A stretch of DNA of 64,000 bases from Jannaschia formosa (GCF_003340555.1 NZ_QPLJ01000004.1:186001-250000); one strand, 5' to 3'; counted from the first letter of the stretch, positions 46,387 through 58,450 are shown. Notes: generated by a model not told the origin, from the letters alone. Numbers and translations are program-made.

Positions 46387-47275
46387 CGGCGCGCCCCTCG
46401 CGCCAGGCCAGCGTCAGCGCGCCCGCGACGATCAGCCCCGCGCCGGTCCAGCCGACCGCGTCGGGCAGGGTGCCGAACAGCATCAGGTCGTAGACCCCCG
46501 CGAAGACCAGCGTCAGGTAGGTGAAGGGCGTCACGAAGCTGGTCTCCGCCCGGCGGAGCCCGTTGACGAAACAGCCCTGCGCGCAGGCCATGGCGAGGCC
46601 CAGCGCCGCCATCGCCGTCCATTGCGCCCCGGTCGGCGCCTGCCAGACGGGCAGGGCGGTCAACGTCGCGAAGATCACGCCGATCCCGTTCGAGAAGGCG
46701 AGGATCGTGAGCGGCCCCTCGCGGCGGGTCAGCCGCTTGATCAGCAGCACCTCGGCCCCGAGCGCCAGCGCCGCACCCAGCGCTAGCAGCGCGCCGGGCG
46801 CGAAGACTCCGGCACCGGGCCGGATCAGCAGCAGCCCGCCGGCGAGCGCGATGGCGGCGGCGCTCCAGCGGACGGGGCCGACCCGCTCGCCCAGGAACAG
46901 GACGGCCAGCACCATCGCGACGATCGGGTTGAGGAAGCTGATCGCGGTCGCCTCGGCCAACGGGATCGTGGCGACCGAGGCGAACATCAGCGTCACGCCG
47001 CCCCAGCCGAACAGGACGCGCAAGGCATGCCAGCGCCACTGGCCGAAACCGATCGCGGGGCGGAGCGCCACGACGACCGCGCCCACCGCGAGTGCGGCGA
47101 AGGCGAAGCGCCCGAAGGTGATCTGGAACGGATGCAGCGGAGCGCCGAGTGCCGGCGTCCCCAGCGCCTTCGCCAGCAGCGTCGTCGCGGCGATAAAGGC
47201 CGCGGCCGCGACCATGAAGGCGGCGGCGGTGCTGCGGGGGCCGAACTCCTCGCGCAGGGCGGGGGTGTCAGACAC
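46376..47275 (-). CDS. EamA/DMT-family transporter
   Basis: A 299-residue protein with ten membrane helices in two EamA repeats ([15 protein letters not shown] and [25 protein letters not shown] in the first). It belongs to the drug/metabolite transporters, many of which export amino acids; the substrate is unknown. The GTG start ([12 protein letters not shown]) overlaps the argF stop by 8 bp, so it is co-translated with argF. Confidence 0.88.
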   Translation of the reverse strand: MSDTPALREEFGPRSTAAAFMVAAAAFIAATTLLAKALGTPALGAPLHPFQITFGRFAFAALAVGAVVVALRPAIGFGQWRWHALRVLFGWGGVTLMFASVATIPLAEATAISFLNPIVAMVLAVLFLGERVGPVRWSAAAIALAGGLLLIRPGAGVFAPGALLALGAALALGAEVLLIKRLTRREGPLTILAFSNGIGVIFATLTALPVWQAPTGAQWTAMAALGLAMACAQGCFVNGLRRAETSFVTPFTYLTLVFAGVYDLMLFGTLPDAVGWTGAGLIVAGALTLAWREGRAVRA

Positions 47276-48194
47276 CCAGGCACCAGCGCATGATCGCCTT
47301 CTGCGCATGCAGCCGGTTCTCGGCCTCGTCGAACACGACCGAGCGCGGGCCGTCCAGCACCTCGTCCGTCACCTCTTCGCCGCGATGGGCGGGCAGGCAG
47401 TGCATGACCAGCGCGTGGTCCGGGGCGGCCTGCATCAGGCGCTCGTTCACCTGGTAGGGGCGCAGCAGGTTGTGGCGGCGCTGGCGGCTCGACTCCGGGT
47501 CGCCCATCGAGACCCAGGTGTCGGTGACGACGAGGTCGGCGTCGCGCACCGCGACCGCGGGGTCGCGCTCGATCCGGACTTCGCAGCCCGCGTTGCGCGC
47601 GGCGCCGACGAGACGGGGATCGGGGTCGAGCTGCTGGGGACCCGAGAAGGTGAAGTGGAAGCCGAAGCTCGCCGCGGCATGCAGGAAGCTCTGTGCCACA
47701 TTGTTGCCGTCGCCCATCCAGGCGACGCGCTTGCCCCTGATGGGCCCGCGATGTTCCTCGAAGGTCATCACGTCGGCCATGATCTGGCAGGGGTGGGAGG
47801 TGTCGGTCAGCCCGTTGATGACGGGCACGGCCGCGTGCTCTGCCATCTCGGCCAGGATGTCCTCGCCGAAGGTGCGGATCATGATGAGGTCGACGTAGCG
47901 GCTGAGCACGCGGGCCGTGTCGGCGATGGTCTCCCCATGGCCGAGCTGCATCTCGGCGCCCGACAGCACGATCGAGGTGCCGCCCATCTGCCGGACGCCC
48001 ACATCGAAGCTGACCCGGGTGCGGGTCGAGGGCTTCTCGAAGATCAGGGCCACGACATGGCCCGTCAGGGGCAGGGCATCGTCGGGCGTGCCCTTCGGGC
48101 GGGCGCCCCGGGCCGCCTTCATCTCGGCGGCGGACTTGAGGATCGCGCGGAGTTCGGCAGGGTCGGTGCGGTGGATATCGAGGAAATGGGGCAT
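47268..48194 (-). CDS. argF: Ornithine carbamoyltransferase
   Basis: A 308-residue anabolic enzyme making citrulline from ornithine and carbamoyl phosphate. The carbamoyl-phosphate site [11 protein letters not shown], the HPCQ motif, the ornithine-binding SMGD loop and the HCLPA motif are all intact. It follows argD on the same strand with a 111-bp gap and is overlapped by the EamA gene. A GC-rich imperfect hairpin (48247-48260) lies in the argD-argF gap. Confidence 0.96.
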   Translation of the reverse strand: MPHFLDIHRTDPAELRAILKSAAEMKAARGARPKGTPDDALPLTGHVVALIFEKPSTRTRVSFDVGVRQMGGTSIVLSGAEMQLGHGETIADTARVLSRYVDLIMIRTFGEDILAEMAEHAAVPVINGLTDTSHPCQIMADVMTFEEHRGPIRGKRVAWMGDGNNVAQSFLHAAASFGFHFTFSGPQQLDPDPRLVGAARNAGCEVRIERDPAVAVRDADLVVTDTWVSMGDPESSRQRRHNLLRPYQVNERLMQAAPDHALVMHCLPAHRGEEVTDEVLDGPRSVVFDEAENRLHAQKAIMRWCLGV

Positions 48195-48305
48195 CGGCAG
48201 CTTTCGGCGGAAAGGCCGGGGGCGACGGGGGGCGAAAGAGGGGCCAGGGGACCCGTCCCCCTCCGAATGCCCCCGGACCCCGGGATCATCAGGCAGGAGA
48301 ACGGG

Positions 48306-49493
48306 TCAGGCCTGCGGGGCCGGGACCAGCGACACCGCCGCGCGGTCGAGACGGGCGACGGCCTCGCGGATGTCCTCGTCCTCGATGTTGAGCGGCGGCA
48401 GCAGGCGAACGGTGTTGTCGGCTGCTGGAACGATGCAGAGCTGCTGCCCGTAGGCCGCCTGCACGACGTCGCCCGCGGGCACGCGACACTTGAGCCCCAG
48501 CATCAGGCCCGATCCGCGCACCAGCTCGAACACCTCGGGATGGGAGGCGACCAGCCCCTCCAGCGCCTGGCGCAGCAGGCCCGCCTTGCGGCGCACCTCC
48601 GACAGGAAGGACTCCTCGGCGACGATCTCCATGACCGCGTTGCCGACCGCGCAGGCCAGCGGGTTGCCGCCATAGGTCGAGCCGTGGCTGCCCGCGCTCA
48701 TGCCGCTGGCGGCATCCTCTGTGGCGAGCAGCGCGCCGAGGGGGAAGCCGCCGCCAATCCCCTTCGCGACCATCATGATGTCGGGCGCGATCCCCGCCCA
48801 TTCATGGGCGAACAGCTTGCCGGTCCGCCCCATGCCGCACTGCACCTCGTCGAGGATCATCAGCGCCCCGGTCTCGTCGCAGAGATCGCGCAGACCCTTC
48901 AGGCAGACGTCGGGCACCGGGATGATGCCGCCCTCGCCCTGCACCGGCTCCAGGATGACGGCGGCCACGTCCGGCTCGGCCATGGCGGCGCGCAGCGCCT
49001 CGTGATCGCCGAAGGGCACGTGCCGGAACCCCGGCAGCAGCGGGCCGAAGCCCTTGGTCATCTTCTCGGACCCGGCCGCCGCGATCCCCGCGGAGGAGCG
49101 TCCGTGGAACGAGCCGGTGAAGGCGAGGATGACGTGACGCTCCGGCTGGCCCTTCTCGGACCAGTACTTGCGCGCCATCTTGACAGCCAGTTCGCAGGCT
49201 TCGGTCCCGGAATTGGTGAAGAAGCAGGTATCGGCGAAGGTGGCGGCGACCAGCCTCTCGGCCAGCTCCTCCTGCCGGGGGATGTGGTAGAGGTTCGACG
49301 TGTGCCAGAGCTGCCCCGCCTGCGCTGTCAGCGCCTCGGTCAGCGCGGGATGGGCATGGCCCAGCACGTTTACCGCGATGCCGGCGCCGAGGTCCAGGAA
49401 GCGTCGCCCGTCCTTCTCCACCAGCCAGGCGCCCTCGCCCGAGACGAAGCTCAGGGGCGCGCGGTTGTAGGTGGGGAGGATTGGCGAGATCAT
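48306..49493 (-). CDS. argD: Acetylornithine/succinyl-diaminopimelate aminotransferase
   Basis: A 395-residue class III aminotransferase. The PLP Lys is in MVAKGIGGGFPLGA (about residue 248), ILDEVQCGMGRTG precedes it, and FTNSGTEACELAVKMAR binds the phosphate. It makes N-acetylornithine in arginine synthesis and usually also serves lysine synthesis. It is the first gene of an argD-argF unit. Confidence 0.95.
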   Translation of the reverse strand: MISPILPTYNRAPLSFVSGEGAWLVEKDGRRFLDLGAGIAVNVLGHAHPALTEALTAQAGQLWHTSNLYHIPRQEELAERLVAATFADTCFFTNSGTEACELAVKMARKYWSEKGQPERHVILAFTGSFHGRSSAGIAAAGSEKMTKGFGPLLPGFRHVPFGDHEALRAAMAEPDVAAVILEPVQGEGGIIPVPDVCLKGLRDLCDETGALMILDEVQCGMGRTGKLFAHEWAGIAPDIMMVAKGIGGGFPLGALLATEDAASGMSAGSHGSTYGGNPLACAVGNAVMEIVAEESFLSEVRRKAGLLRQALEGLVASHPEVFELVRGSGLMLGLKCRVPAGDVVQAAYGQQLCIVPAADNTVRLLPPLNIEDEDIREAVARLDRAAVSLVPAPQA

Positions 49494-49638
49494 CTCCGTG
49501 GTCCTTTCCGTAGGGTTGAGGCGCCCGGCATCGCCCGAAACGCGCGACCTGTCAACGCAGCAGCCCCCTCACGCCAACGTGCATAGGAGGTGAGCGCGGC
49601 CTCGTGCTTTCTCCGGGGAAGTCCCAAGGGAGTCTACA

Positions 49639-50211
49639 ATGCGACATATCGCCTTCGCCGCCACCGCGCTCTGCCTCGGCCTGCCCGCCGCCGCGCAGGA
49701 CGCCCCGAGCTGCCCGCTTCCCGCCGACCGCTATGACATGAGCGCCGAACAGATCGAGGCGATGTACGACTGCATGTCTGCCTACATGATCGAGGGCTAC
49801 CAGTCCCAAGGCAACGAGATCGCGACGGCCTATCGCGACTGGACGCAGGCCTCGACCCGCCCGGCCGTCGCCGGCGTCCACGGAGAGCGTTTCCTCAACA
49901 CCTTCGTCAACGACGTGGCGGCCGAGCAGTACCTGAAATATGCCGAGGGCGATTTCGAGATGCCCGTCGGCTCGGTTCTGGCGAAGGAGATGATCGGGGT
50001 CACCGACGACGGCGCCGCCCGGCGGGCGCCGCTCCTGATCATGACCAAGGTTGCGGACGCGCCCGAAACCGACGGCTGGCGCTATTCCGGCGTACAGCCG
50101 ACCGGGCAGGCGCTGAACGTCAGCCAGTCCTTCTGCCACGACTGCCACCAGAACTTCGACGCGTCGGACTCGATGGGCTACCCGTTGGAGGAGGTCCGCG
50201 TCAGCCAGTGA
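49639..50211 (+). CDS. Exported cytochrome P460-type haem protein
   Basis: A 190-residue periplasmic protein: signal peptide MRHIAFAATALCLGLPAAAQ, then a P460-like domain with GDFEMPVGSVLAKEM and a single c-type haem site CHDCH near the C-terminus (about 165-169). The Lys that cross-links haem in true P460 cannot be picked out reliably. Such proteins handle nitric oxide or hydroxylamine, or act as electron carriers. It stands alone. Confidence 0.8.
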   Translation: MRHIAFAATALCLGLPAAAQDAPSCPLPADRYDMSAEQIEAMYDCMSAYMIEGYQSQGNEIATAYRDWTQASTRPAVAGVHGERFLNTFVNDVAAEQYLKYAEGDFEMPVGSVLAKEMIGVTDDGAARRAPLLIMTKVADAPETDGWRYSGVQPTGQALNVSQSFCHDCHQNFDASDSMGYPLEEVRVSQ

Positions 50212-50222
50212 CGCGCGCCGCC

Positions 50223-50597
50223 TCAGGCCAGCCCGCGCCAGGCGACGAAGGCGAGGAAGGCGGCCAGCACCGCCAGCACCCGCAGCGCGGCCCCGCCGAT
50301 CATCGCCGAGCGTGCCCGTCGCCGATATTTCCCCTCGGGCACGGCGGCGAGGTGACGCTCCAGCATGGCGCAGGTGTCGCGGATGCGCCCGGCGTCGAGG
50401 TGGCGCGCGGTGGCAGGGTTGTCGAGCATCGCCCGCGCGGCCAGCAACTCGCGCGCCTGCGCCAGCGCCGCGCGGGGCAGACGGCCCCGCGCCCCGGCGA
50501 GCTTGGCCTTGAGCGGGCCGGACAGGTGCAGCCGCTCGCCCAGCGCGGCCTCGACCGCGTCGATCCGCGCGGCGATATCCCGATGCATCCCCTCCAT
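50223..50597 (-). CDS. Uncharacterised protein with one C-terminal membrane helix
   Basis: A protein of about 124 residues: a helical N-terminal part rich in Ala/Arg/Leu (DIAARIDAVEAALGERLHL) and a C-terminal membrane helix (ALRVLAVLAAFLAFVAW). Start codons at 50606, 50597 and 50588 are all possible; I take the middle one with AGGA nine bases upstream. It converges on the cytochrome gene. I recognise no family, and codon use fits the surroundings. Confidence 0.65.
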   Translation of the reverse strand: MEGMHRDIAARIDAVEAALGERLHLSGPLKAKLAGARGRLPRAALAQARELLAARAMLDNPATARHLDAGRIRDTCAMLERHLAAVPEGKYRRRARSAMIGGAALRVLAVLAAFLAFVAWRGLA

Positions 50598-50662
50598 CGC
50601 GCGCATCCTATGGCCTGCGCGGCCCACTGGCCATCGCGCCGGCGGGGGGATAACCGGTTTCC

Positions 50663-51412
50663 ATGCTGAACACGATCCGCCATGGCGCCCCGACCGACCG
50701 TCCCCCGCTCCTGATCGCGCACGGGCTGTTCGGCTCGGCGCGAAACTGGGGCGTGATCGCCAAGCGCCTGTCGGACCGGGGCGAGGTCGTGGCAGTCGAC
50801 ATGCGCAACCACGGTGGCTCTTCGTGGGACGCGGCGCATGGCTACCCGGATCTCGCCGCCGATCTGGCCGGGGTGATCGGCGAGGTGCCGCATGACGTGC
50901 TGGGCCACTCGATGGGCGGCAAGGCGGCGATGGTGCTGGCGCTGACGCGGCCCGAGGCCGTCGGGCGCCTCGTCGTCGCCGACATCGCGCCGGTGGCCTA
51001 TGGCCATACGCAGGCCCATCTGATCGACGCGATGCGCGCCGTCGATCTGTCGCGCGTGGCGCGCCGGTCTGACGCCGCCGCGCAGCTGCCGCAGGTACCC
51101 GACGACGGGACGCGGTCCTTCCTGCTGCAGTCGCTCGACGTCGCCGGGAAGCGCTGGGCCCTCAACCTCGACGCTCTGGCCGCCGAGATGCCGAGGATCA
51201 TCGCCTTTCCCGAGATCCACGGCCGGTTCGAAGGGCCGACCCTGTTCCTGTCCGGCGGCGAGAGCACCTATGTCCGCCCGGAGCATCGCGAGGCGATCCT
51301 CGCGCATTTCCCGAAGGCGAAGTTCGCCCGGATTCCCGGCGCGGGGCACTGGCTGCATGCCGAGAAGCCGCGGGAGTTCGAGGCCGCGGTCCGGGTCTTC
51401 CTCGACGGCTGA
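50663..51412 (+). CDS. Alpha/beta-fold hydrolase (YbfF-like esterase)
   Basis: A 249-residue cytosolic hydrolase. The oxyanion HGLFGSARNWG, VDMRNHGGSSW, nucleophile Ser in VLGHSMGGKAA (about residue 80) and the catalytic His in GAGHWLHAE are intact. This pattern is that of E. coli YbfF, an acyl-CoA/short-chain esterase. The physiological substrate is unknown. Confidence 0.9.
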   Translation: MLNTIRHGAPTDRPPLLIAHGLFGSARNWGVIAKRLSDRGEVVAVDMRNHGGSSWDAAHGYPDLAADLAGVIGEVPHDVLGHSMGGKAAMVLALTRPEAVGRLVVADIAPVAYGHTQAHLIDAMRAVDLSRVARRSDAAAQLPQVPDDGTRSFLLQSLDVAGKRWALNLDALAAEMPRIIAFPEIHGRFEGPTLFLSGGESTYVRPEHREAILAHFPKAKFARIPGAGHWLHAEKPREFEAAVRVFLDG

Positions 51413-51421
51413 CGATTGGCG

Positions 51422-51715
51422 ATGAATGCCACCTCGCCGCCCGATCTGCGTCACCTCCGCGACACAGGGACAGTCTATCGGTTAACCATGGAACCGTTGC
51501 TCGATGCTGTCGCCGTCTTCGCCGCCTGCGCCGACCTGTCGGTCGATGTGGTGATGGGCGAGATGTATCCGACCGTCACGATCCGTCAGGGTCCGGGCGT
51601 GCATCTCTGCGTCTCGGCCGGGATGTCCGCTTCGCCCTATCTGGCGGCGGGGGCGGTATCGCTCTGGACGCTGTCGCGGCTGCGCCGCGCCCGTCTGCGA
51701 CGGCGGCTGCGCTGA
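51422..51715 (+). CDS. Hypothetical small protein
   Basis: A 97-residue protein with no recognised domain. The C-terminus is hydrophobic then strongly basic (SLWTLSRLRRARLRRRLR). No clear ribosome site precedes the ATG at 51422 or the alternative at 51488, but codon use is typical of the region and the frame fills the space between the hydrolase gene and folD. Moderate confidence that it is expressed. Confidence 0.45.
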   Translation: MNATSPPDLRHLRDTGTVYRLTMEPLLDAVAVFAACADLSVDVVMGEMYPTVTIRQGPGVHLCVSAGMSASPYLAAGAVSLWTLSRLRRARLRRRLR

Positions 51716-51719
51716 CGGG

Positions 51720-52616
51720 TCAGGCCGTCAGGCCCTCCGGCTCCTCCAGCCCGTGGGCGCGGCAGCAGGCGGTCAGCGTGTTGGCCAGCAGGCAGGCGAT
51801 GGTCATCGGCCCGACGCCGCCCGGCACCGGCGTGATCGCGCCCGCGACCTGCACCGCGCTGTCGAAGTCCACGTCGCCGACCAGCCGCGTCCGGCCCGGC
51901 TGATCGGGATGCGGCATGCGAGTGATGCCGACATCGATCACCGTCGCGCCGGGCTTCACCCAGTCACCACGGACCATCCGCGCCCGCCCCACCGCCGCGA
52001 TCAGGATGTCCGCGCGGCGACAGACCGCCGCCAGGTCCCGCGTCCGGGAGTGCGCCACCGTGACCGTGCAGTCCTCCCGCAGCAGAAGCTGCGCCATCGG
52101 CTTGCCGAAGAGGTTTGAGCGGCCGATCACCACCGCCTCCTTGCCCGCCATGTCCCCCAGCCGGTCGCGCAGCAGCATCAGGCAGCCGAGGGGCGTGCAG
52201 GGCGTCAGCGCGTCGCCGCCGGTCGCCAGCAGCCCCGCATTGGCCACGCTCAGCCCGTCCACGTCCTTCGCCGGGTCGATGCGCGCGACGGTCCGCCGCT
52301 CGTCCAGATGGTCCGGCACGGGGAACTGGCAGAGGATGCCGTGGACGGCCCGGTCGGCGTTCAACCGGTCGATCAGCGCGAAGAGCTCCGCCTCGGGCAC
52401 GTCGGCGGGCAAACGGTGCTCGAAGCTCTCCATCCCGGCGGCGACGGTCGCCTTGTGCTTGTGGCCGACATAGACCTCGCTCGCCGGGTCCTCGCCCACC
52501 AGCACGACGGCGAGGCCCGGTGTCACGCCCGCCGCCTTCACGCGCGCCACGTCCGCCGCGATCCTGTCCCGGATGGTCGCCGCGAAGGCCTTCCCGTCGA
52601 TGATCTCCGCCGTCAT
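51720..52616 (-). CDS. folD: Methylenetetrahydrofolate dehydrogenase/cyclohydrolase FolD
   Basis: A 298-residue bifunctional enzyme interconverting methylene-, methenyl- and formyl-tetrahydrofolate with NADP+. The catalytic Lys region [25 protein letters not shown], the Rossmann segment [18 protein letters not shown] and [15 protein letters not shown] are present. GGGAG precedes the ATG. It lies 149 bp behind fhs, the enzyme that feeds it, with a strong hairpin in the gap. Confidence 0.95.
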   Translation of the reverse strand: MTAEIIDGKAFAATIRDRIAADVARVKAAGVTPGLAVVLVGEDPASEVYVGHKHKATVAAGMESFEHRLPADVPEAELFALIDRLNADRAVHGILCQFPVPDHLDERRTVARIDPAKDVDGLSVANAGLLATGGDALTPCTPLGCLMLLRDRLGDMAGKEAVVIGRSNLFGKPMAQLLLREDCTVTVAHSRTRDLAAVCRRADILIAAVGRARMVRGDWVKPGATVIDVGITRMPHPDQPGRTRLVGDVDFDSAVQVAGAITPVPGGVGPMTIACLLANTLTACCRAHGLEEPEGLTA

Positions 52617-52697
52617 TCCAATCTCCCGGCCTCAGCGGCCTTGCTTCACGGGGACCTGCCCCTTTCGATGCTCCGAAAATATGCCCGCCGGAGGCAC

Positions 52698-52732
52698 CGC
52701 GCGGGCCGGGGCTCGATGCCCCGGCCCGCGCG
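52698..52732. terminator. Very stable hairpin behind fhs (15-bp perfect stem)
   Basis: CGCGCGGGCCGGGGC and GCCCCGGCCCGCGCG enclose a TCGAT loop, 33 bases after the fhs stop on the minus strand. About 14 bases further on that strand comes CCTCCGGCGGGCATATTTTC, whose short T-run could aid release. It probably ends or attenuates fhs transcription ahead of folD. Confidence 0.65.
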
Positions 52733-52765
52733 CATTGGCGCGACGACGAAGGTCGGCGCAAGGCC

Positions 52766-54439
52766 TCAGAACAGCCCCTCGACTTCTCCCGCCGCGTTCA
52801 GCCCGATCTTTTCGGCCGAGGGCACGCGGGGCAGGCCAGGCATGGTCATGATCTCGCCGCAGATCACCACGACGAAGCCCGCGCCCGCCGAGAGCCGCAC
52901 CTCGCGCACCGGGACCGAGTGCCCCGTGGGCGCGCCGCGCAGGTTCGGGTCGGTGCTGAACGAGTACTGGGTCTTGGCCATGCAGATCGGCAGGTGCCCG
53001 TAGCCGTCCTCCTCCCAGGCCTTCAGCTGGTCGCGGATCTTCTTGTCGGCCAGCACCTCGTCGGCGTGGTAGATGCGCTTGGCGATGGTCTCGATCTTCT
53101 GGAACAGCGGCATCTCGTCCGGATAGATCGGCGCGAAGTTGGCCGTCCCGGCCTCGGCGATCTCGGCCACGCGGCGGGCCAGCGCCTCGGAGCCCTTCGA
53201 CCCGTCGGCCCAGTGCTTCGACACGATCGCCTCGGAGCCCTGGGTGGCCACGTATTCCTTCACCGCCTGCACCTCGGCCTCGGTGTCGCCGGTGAAGTGG
53301 TTGATCGCGACGACGACGGGGACGCCGAAGCTCTTCACGTTGCCGATATGGCGGCCGAGATTGGCGCAGCCGCGCTTCACCGCCTCCACGTCCTCGACGC
53401 CCAGATCGGCCTTGGCCACCCCGCCGTTCATCTTCATCGCCCGCACGGTCGCGACCAGAACCACGCAGTCGGGTGCGATGCCGGCCTTGCGACATTTGAT
53501 GTTCATGAACTTCTCGGCGCCGAGATCCGCGCCGAAGCCCGCCTCGGTCACGACGAAATCCGCAAGCTTCAGCGCCGTCGTCGTCGCGATGACCGAGTTG
53601 CAGCCATGGGCGATGTTGGCGAAGGGGCCGCCATGGACGAAGGCGGGGTTGTTCTCGAGCGTCTGGACGAGATTCGGCTGCATCGCGTCCTTCAGCAGCA
53701 CCGTCATCGCGCCGTCGGCCTTGATGTCTCGGCAGTAGACCGGCGTCCTGTCGCGCCGGTAGGCCACGATCATGTCGCCAAGCCGCTTCTGCAGATCGGC
53801 CAGATCGGTGGCGAGGCAGAGGCAGGCCATGACTTCGGAGGCGACGGTGATGTCGAACCCGGTCTCCCGCGGGAAGCCGTTGGCGACGCCGCCGAGGCTC
53901 GCCGTGATCTGGCGCAGCGCGCGGTCGTTCATGTCGACCACCCGGCGCCAGACGACGCGGCGGATGTCGATGTCGAGTTCGTTGCCCCAGTAGACGTGGT
54001 TGTCGATCATCGCGGCCAGCAGGGAATGGGCGCTGGTGATCGCGTGGAAGTCGCCGGTGAAGTGGAGGTTCATGTCCTCCATCGGGACGATCTGCGCATA
54101 GCCGCCCCCGGCGGCGCCGCCCTTCATCCCGAAGTTCGGGCCGAGCGACGCCTCGCGGATGCACACCATCGCCTTCTTGCCGATGGCGTTCAGCCCGTCG
54201 CCCAGTCCCACGGTCGTCGTCGTCTTGCCCTCGCCCGCCGGGGTGGGGTTGATCGCCGTCACCAGTACCAGCTTGCCGTTCGGGCGGTCCTTCACGCTGT
54301 CGATGAAGCTTTGCGACACCTTCGCCTTGTCATGGCCGTAGGGCAGCAGGTCTTCCGCACCGATCCCGACCTTCTCGCCGATCTCCTGGATGGGGCGCTT
54401 CTTCGCGGCACGCGCGATCTCGATGTCGGTCAGAGGCAT
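52766..54439 (-). CDS. fhs: Formate-tetrahydrofolate ligase
   Basis: A 557-residue monofunctional ligase making 10-formyl-tetrahydrofolate from formate, ATP and tetrahydrofolate. The P-loop is in [16 protein letters not shown] (about 65-80); [20 protein letters not shown] is the next conserved block, and [15 protein letters not shown] lies in the second half. It adjoins folD and so forms a one-carbon module. Confidence 0.95.
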   Translation of the reverse strand: MPLTDIEIARAAKKRPIQEIGEKVGIGAEDLLPYGHDKAKVSQSFIDSVKDRPNGKLVLVTAINPTPAGEGKTTTTVGLGDGLNAIGKKAMVCIREASLGPNFGMKGGAAGGGYAQIVPMEDMNLHFTGDFHAITSAHSLLAAMIDNHVYWGNELDIDIRRVVWRRVVDMNDRALRQITASLGGVANGFPRETGFDITVASEVMACLCLATDLADLQKRLGDMIVAYRRDRTPVYCRDIKADGAMTVLLKDAMQPNLVQTLENNPAFVHGGPFANIAHGCNSVIATTTALKLADFVVTEAGFGADLGAEKFMNIKCRKAGIAPDCVVLVATVRAMKMNGGVAKADLGVEDVEAVKRGCANLGRHIGNVKSFGVPVVVAINHFTGDTEAEVQAVKEYVATQGSEAIVSKHWADGSKGSEALARRVAEIAEAGTANFAPIYPDEMPLFQKIETIAKRIYHADEVLADKKIRDQLKAWEEDGYGHLPICMAKTQYSFSTDPNLRGAPTGHSVPVREVRLSAGAGFVVVICGEIMTMPGLPRVPSAEKIGLNAAGEVEGLF

Positions 54440-54706
54440 GGTGGATCGGTCCTTCCTTCGCAGCCCGGGCTTCGCACGACTGCTAGCCTCTCGGACAGGG
54501 GCGGACTGTGCCGAAATGCGACCTTGCGCGACTTGCGCGCGGCCTCCGCGCGATCGGCGGGCGCGGATCGGAAACGCGGACGCCGATCGTGGTCACGAAT
54601 GCGCGAGGCGGCGGTCCGCGGGAACCTGTTTCGAGGTCGTTCGTTACCTCCCCGACGCGGCAGCATGGAGCTGCCGCCAGCCAGACCCCAAGCCGGAGCC
54701 CCTGAC

Positions 54707-54790
54707 ATGACCGCCCCATCGCTGTTCATCTATGCCGGATTCGTCGCGGGGCTGGGCCTCGCCATGATGACCGGCATCGTGCTCGCCTGA
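54707..54790 (+). CDS. Putative 27-residue single-helix membrane protein
   Basis: The frame begins ATG with GGAG eight bases upstream. After MTAPSLFIY it is one unbroken hydrophobic helix (AGFVAGLGLAMMTGIVLA) up to the stop. It lies alone in the spacer between divergent fhs and the MOSC gene, about 270 bp from the fhs start. The ribosome site and helix length make it a credible small protein; homologues were not checked. Confidence 0.45.
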   Translation: MTAPSLFIYAGFVAGLGLAMMTGIVLA

Positions 54791-54924
54791 GCCATTCCGA
54801 TCCGGGCCGTGTCTCGTCCCCTAGGACGCGGTCCGGACACTGGGGCGTCCCCTCCGCCCCTGCCTGCGCGGCGCGTCGATCCTGACCTGTCCCTCAGGGG
54901 GTCGGCGCGCCCCAGGCGCCTTCG

Positions 54925-55506
54925 TCAGGCACCGCGCCAGGCCCGCTGATCGGGCACGTGCAGGCGCAGAGTGCCACCCAGCCGTAGGCATCCTTCCCGC
55001 TCGACCCAGGCCGTCACGCCGCGGCGGCCCCGCGCGGCGGCCTTGAAGCCGCGCCCGTGACCCGGGGCGTCCGCGTCGATGACCGGCGCGGGCAGATGAC
55101 AGGGCCGGTTCTCCATGTCCACGACCAGCGTCGCGCCGTCCTCGGCCTGCAGGCGGGAGGATGGTGGCAGATGCGTGAAGTCCGGGATGCCCGAGACGAC
55201 GACGCTCGCCCCAGCCCAGGACGGGTCGAACCGCGTGACGCCGATTGCGGCGGCGATCTCGGCAAGCTCTTCCTCGGACATCACGCAGAGCTGACGGACG
55301 TTCCGGATCTCCGTTCCCCTCGGATGCTGCGACACCACCCGCGAGCAGGAGGGCCGGGTCAGCCCGCCATGCGCCTCGCCCTCGGGGCCCGCGAAGCTGA
55401 GCGCCAGGGTCTCGCGCCGGGTGCTCGCAAGGGCGGCCTCGCGGTCGGCGACGACGCCCAGCCAGACGATCCCTCCCGTGATCGCGGTCGGCTTGAGTGC
55501 GGGCAT
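54925..55506 (-). CDS. MOSC-domain protein
   Basis: A 193-residue single-domain MOSC protein. The conserved Cys is in ENRPCHLPAPVID (about residue 136), and GEAHGGLTRPSCSRV and RGTEIRNVRQLCVMS are family motifs. MOSC proteins bind molybdenum-cofactor sulphur or persulphide; several reduce N-hydroxylated compounds. No molybdenum gene is near. It is followed upstream by a membrane-protein gene 13 bp away, perhaps one unit. Confidence 0.85.
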   Translation of the reverse strand: MPALKPTAITGGIVWLGVVADREAALASTRRETLALSFAGPEGEAHGGLTRPSCSRVVSQHPRGTEIRNVRQLCVMSEEELAEIAAAIGVTRFDPSWAGASVVVSGIPDFTHLPPSSRLQAEDGATLVVDMENRPCHLPAPVIDADAPGHGRGFKAAARGRRGVTAWVEREGCLRLGGTLRLHVPDQRAWRGA

Positions 55507-55519
55507 CGATGCGGACCTT

Positions 55520-56167
55520 TCAGGTGGGGCGGGCGCGGCTTCGTGCCCACAAGGCGACGGCCAGCAGGATCGCGGCCGCCGCGCCGAGTTCCAGCCATTC
55601 CTCGACATCCCCGAGCTGATCGTTGAGCGCCTGCGACACCTCGATGCCCAGCGGGCGCAGCTTGCGGCCGATCCCATCGAAGCCCTTGGCCACCACCACC
55701 CCGACCAGCGCCCCGACGACGAGCCAGGGCCAGCCCCGGCCGGAGCGGAGCGCGCGCCAGACCGGCCCCGCGCCATGCCGGATGAGGCGCAGGCCGGCCC
55801 AGAGCGCGAACACGACGATGACAAGGCCGACCAGCTTCTCCCACAGGGGAAAGTCGCCGGTGTAGAAGCGGGACTTGAGGATGCCGCCCGACAGCAGGGA
55901 CTTGTCCAGATCCATCTCACGCGCGGCGGCCAGCAGCAGCGTCGCCGGTATCTGCCAGTAGCGGCCCGCCGCAAGGCCGGGGGCGGCGGCGGCATAGGCC
56001 ACGGCTGCACCGAGATAAGCGACGACCGAGGCGATCTCGACCGGGCCGTCCTCGCCGTAGAGGCCGGAACTTCCGCGCAGGAACAGCAGGATCGCGAGGA
56101 TTCCGGCTCCGGTCGCGAGGACGACGACGAGGACGGGCCGGGGAAGGGTGGAAACTGCAGCAGGCAT
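55520..56167 (-). CDS. Uncharacterised polytopic membrane protein
   Basis: A 215-residue protein with about five to six membrane segments (about 10-28, 44-62, 70-85, 110-128, 148-165 and 192-210). A conserved-looking loop, REMDLDKSLLSGGILKSRFY, sits in the middle. I recognise no family. It is expressed with the MOSC gene, to judge from the 13-bp gap. Confidence 0.75.
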   Translation of the reverse strand: MPAAVSTLPRPVLVVVLATGAGILAILLFLRGSSGLYGEDGPVEIASVVAYLGAAVAYAAAAPGLAAGRYWQIPATLLLAAAREMDLDKSLLSGGILKSRFYTGDFPLWEKLVGLVIVVFALWAGLRLIRHGAGPVWRALRSGRGWPWLVVGALVGVVVAKGFDGIGRKLRPLGIEVSQALNDQLGDVEEWLELGAAAAILLAVALWARSRARPT

Positions 56168-56212
56168 CCGCGGCGCTTACCACCGATGGAAGCGTCACGA
56201 AAGCATCACGAA

Positions 56213-56241
56213 CGAAAAACCCCGGCGCCGCGGCGCCGGGG
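56213..56241 (-). terminator. Intrinsic terminator of ftsH
   Basis: On the minus strand a 22-bp perfect palindrome (arm CCCCGGCGCC) begins 9 bases after the ftsH stop and is followed by TTTTTCG. This is the clearest classical terminator in the window. Confidence 0.9.
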
Positions 56242-56250
56242 TCTGTCGTC

Positions 56251-58170
<1,920 letters not shown>

Positions 58171-58450
58171 GGGGTTTCCTCCGTTTTGCGCGGAACCGGT
58201 GCGACCGCGCGTCAGTTAGCAGGCAAGATAGGGATTGCAGCCCCGGGTTCAACGCGTTTCCGTCGGACGGCGATTGCGGCGCATCGCCTCCGCCCGGCGT
58301 CCTTGTGGCCATCCATGCACGGAACGGGCCTCCGCGTCACGCGATCCGTGCGGCTTCGGCAAGGGCCGCAGCAGCCATGGCGGCGTTCCGGGCGACCGCA
58401 GTCCCCCAAACCTTCGCTTCGATCCGACGGACGGACCGTGCTCCTGCCCG
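58171..58450. other. Spacer between tilS and ftsH
   Basis: These 280 bp must carry the ftsH promoter. I see no gene, hairpin or repeat of note. The base composition is slightly less GC-rich near 58200-58260, where promoter elements are most likely. Confidence 0.5.

Noticed and set aside
46521-49586. A 1021-codon open frame on the plus strand opposite the EamA gene, argF and argD.
   Set aside because: It runs antisense through three well-identified genes; long antisense frames are expected at this GC content.
51491-51500. TTAACCAT-like CtrA half-site.
   Set aside because: It is a single half-site inside a doubtful small gene, without the second TTAA at the proper spacing.
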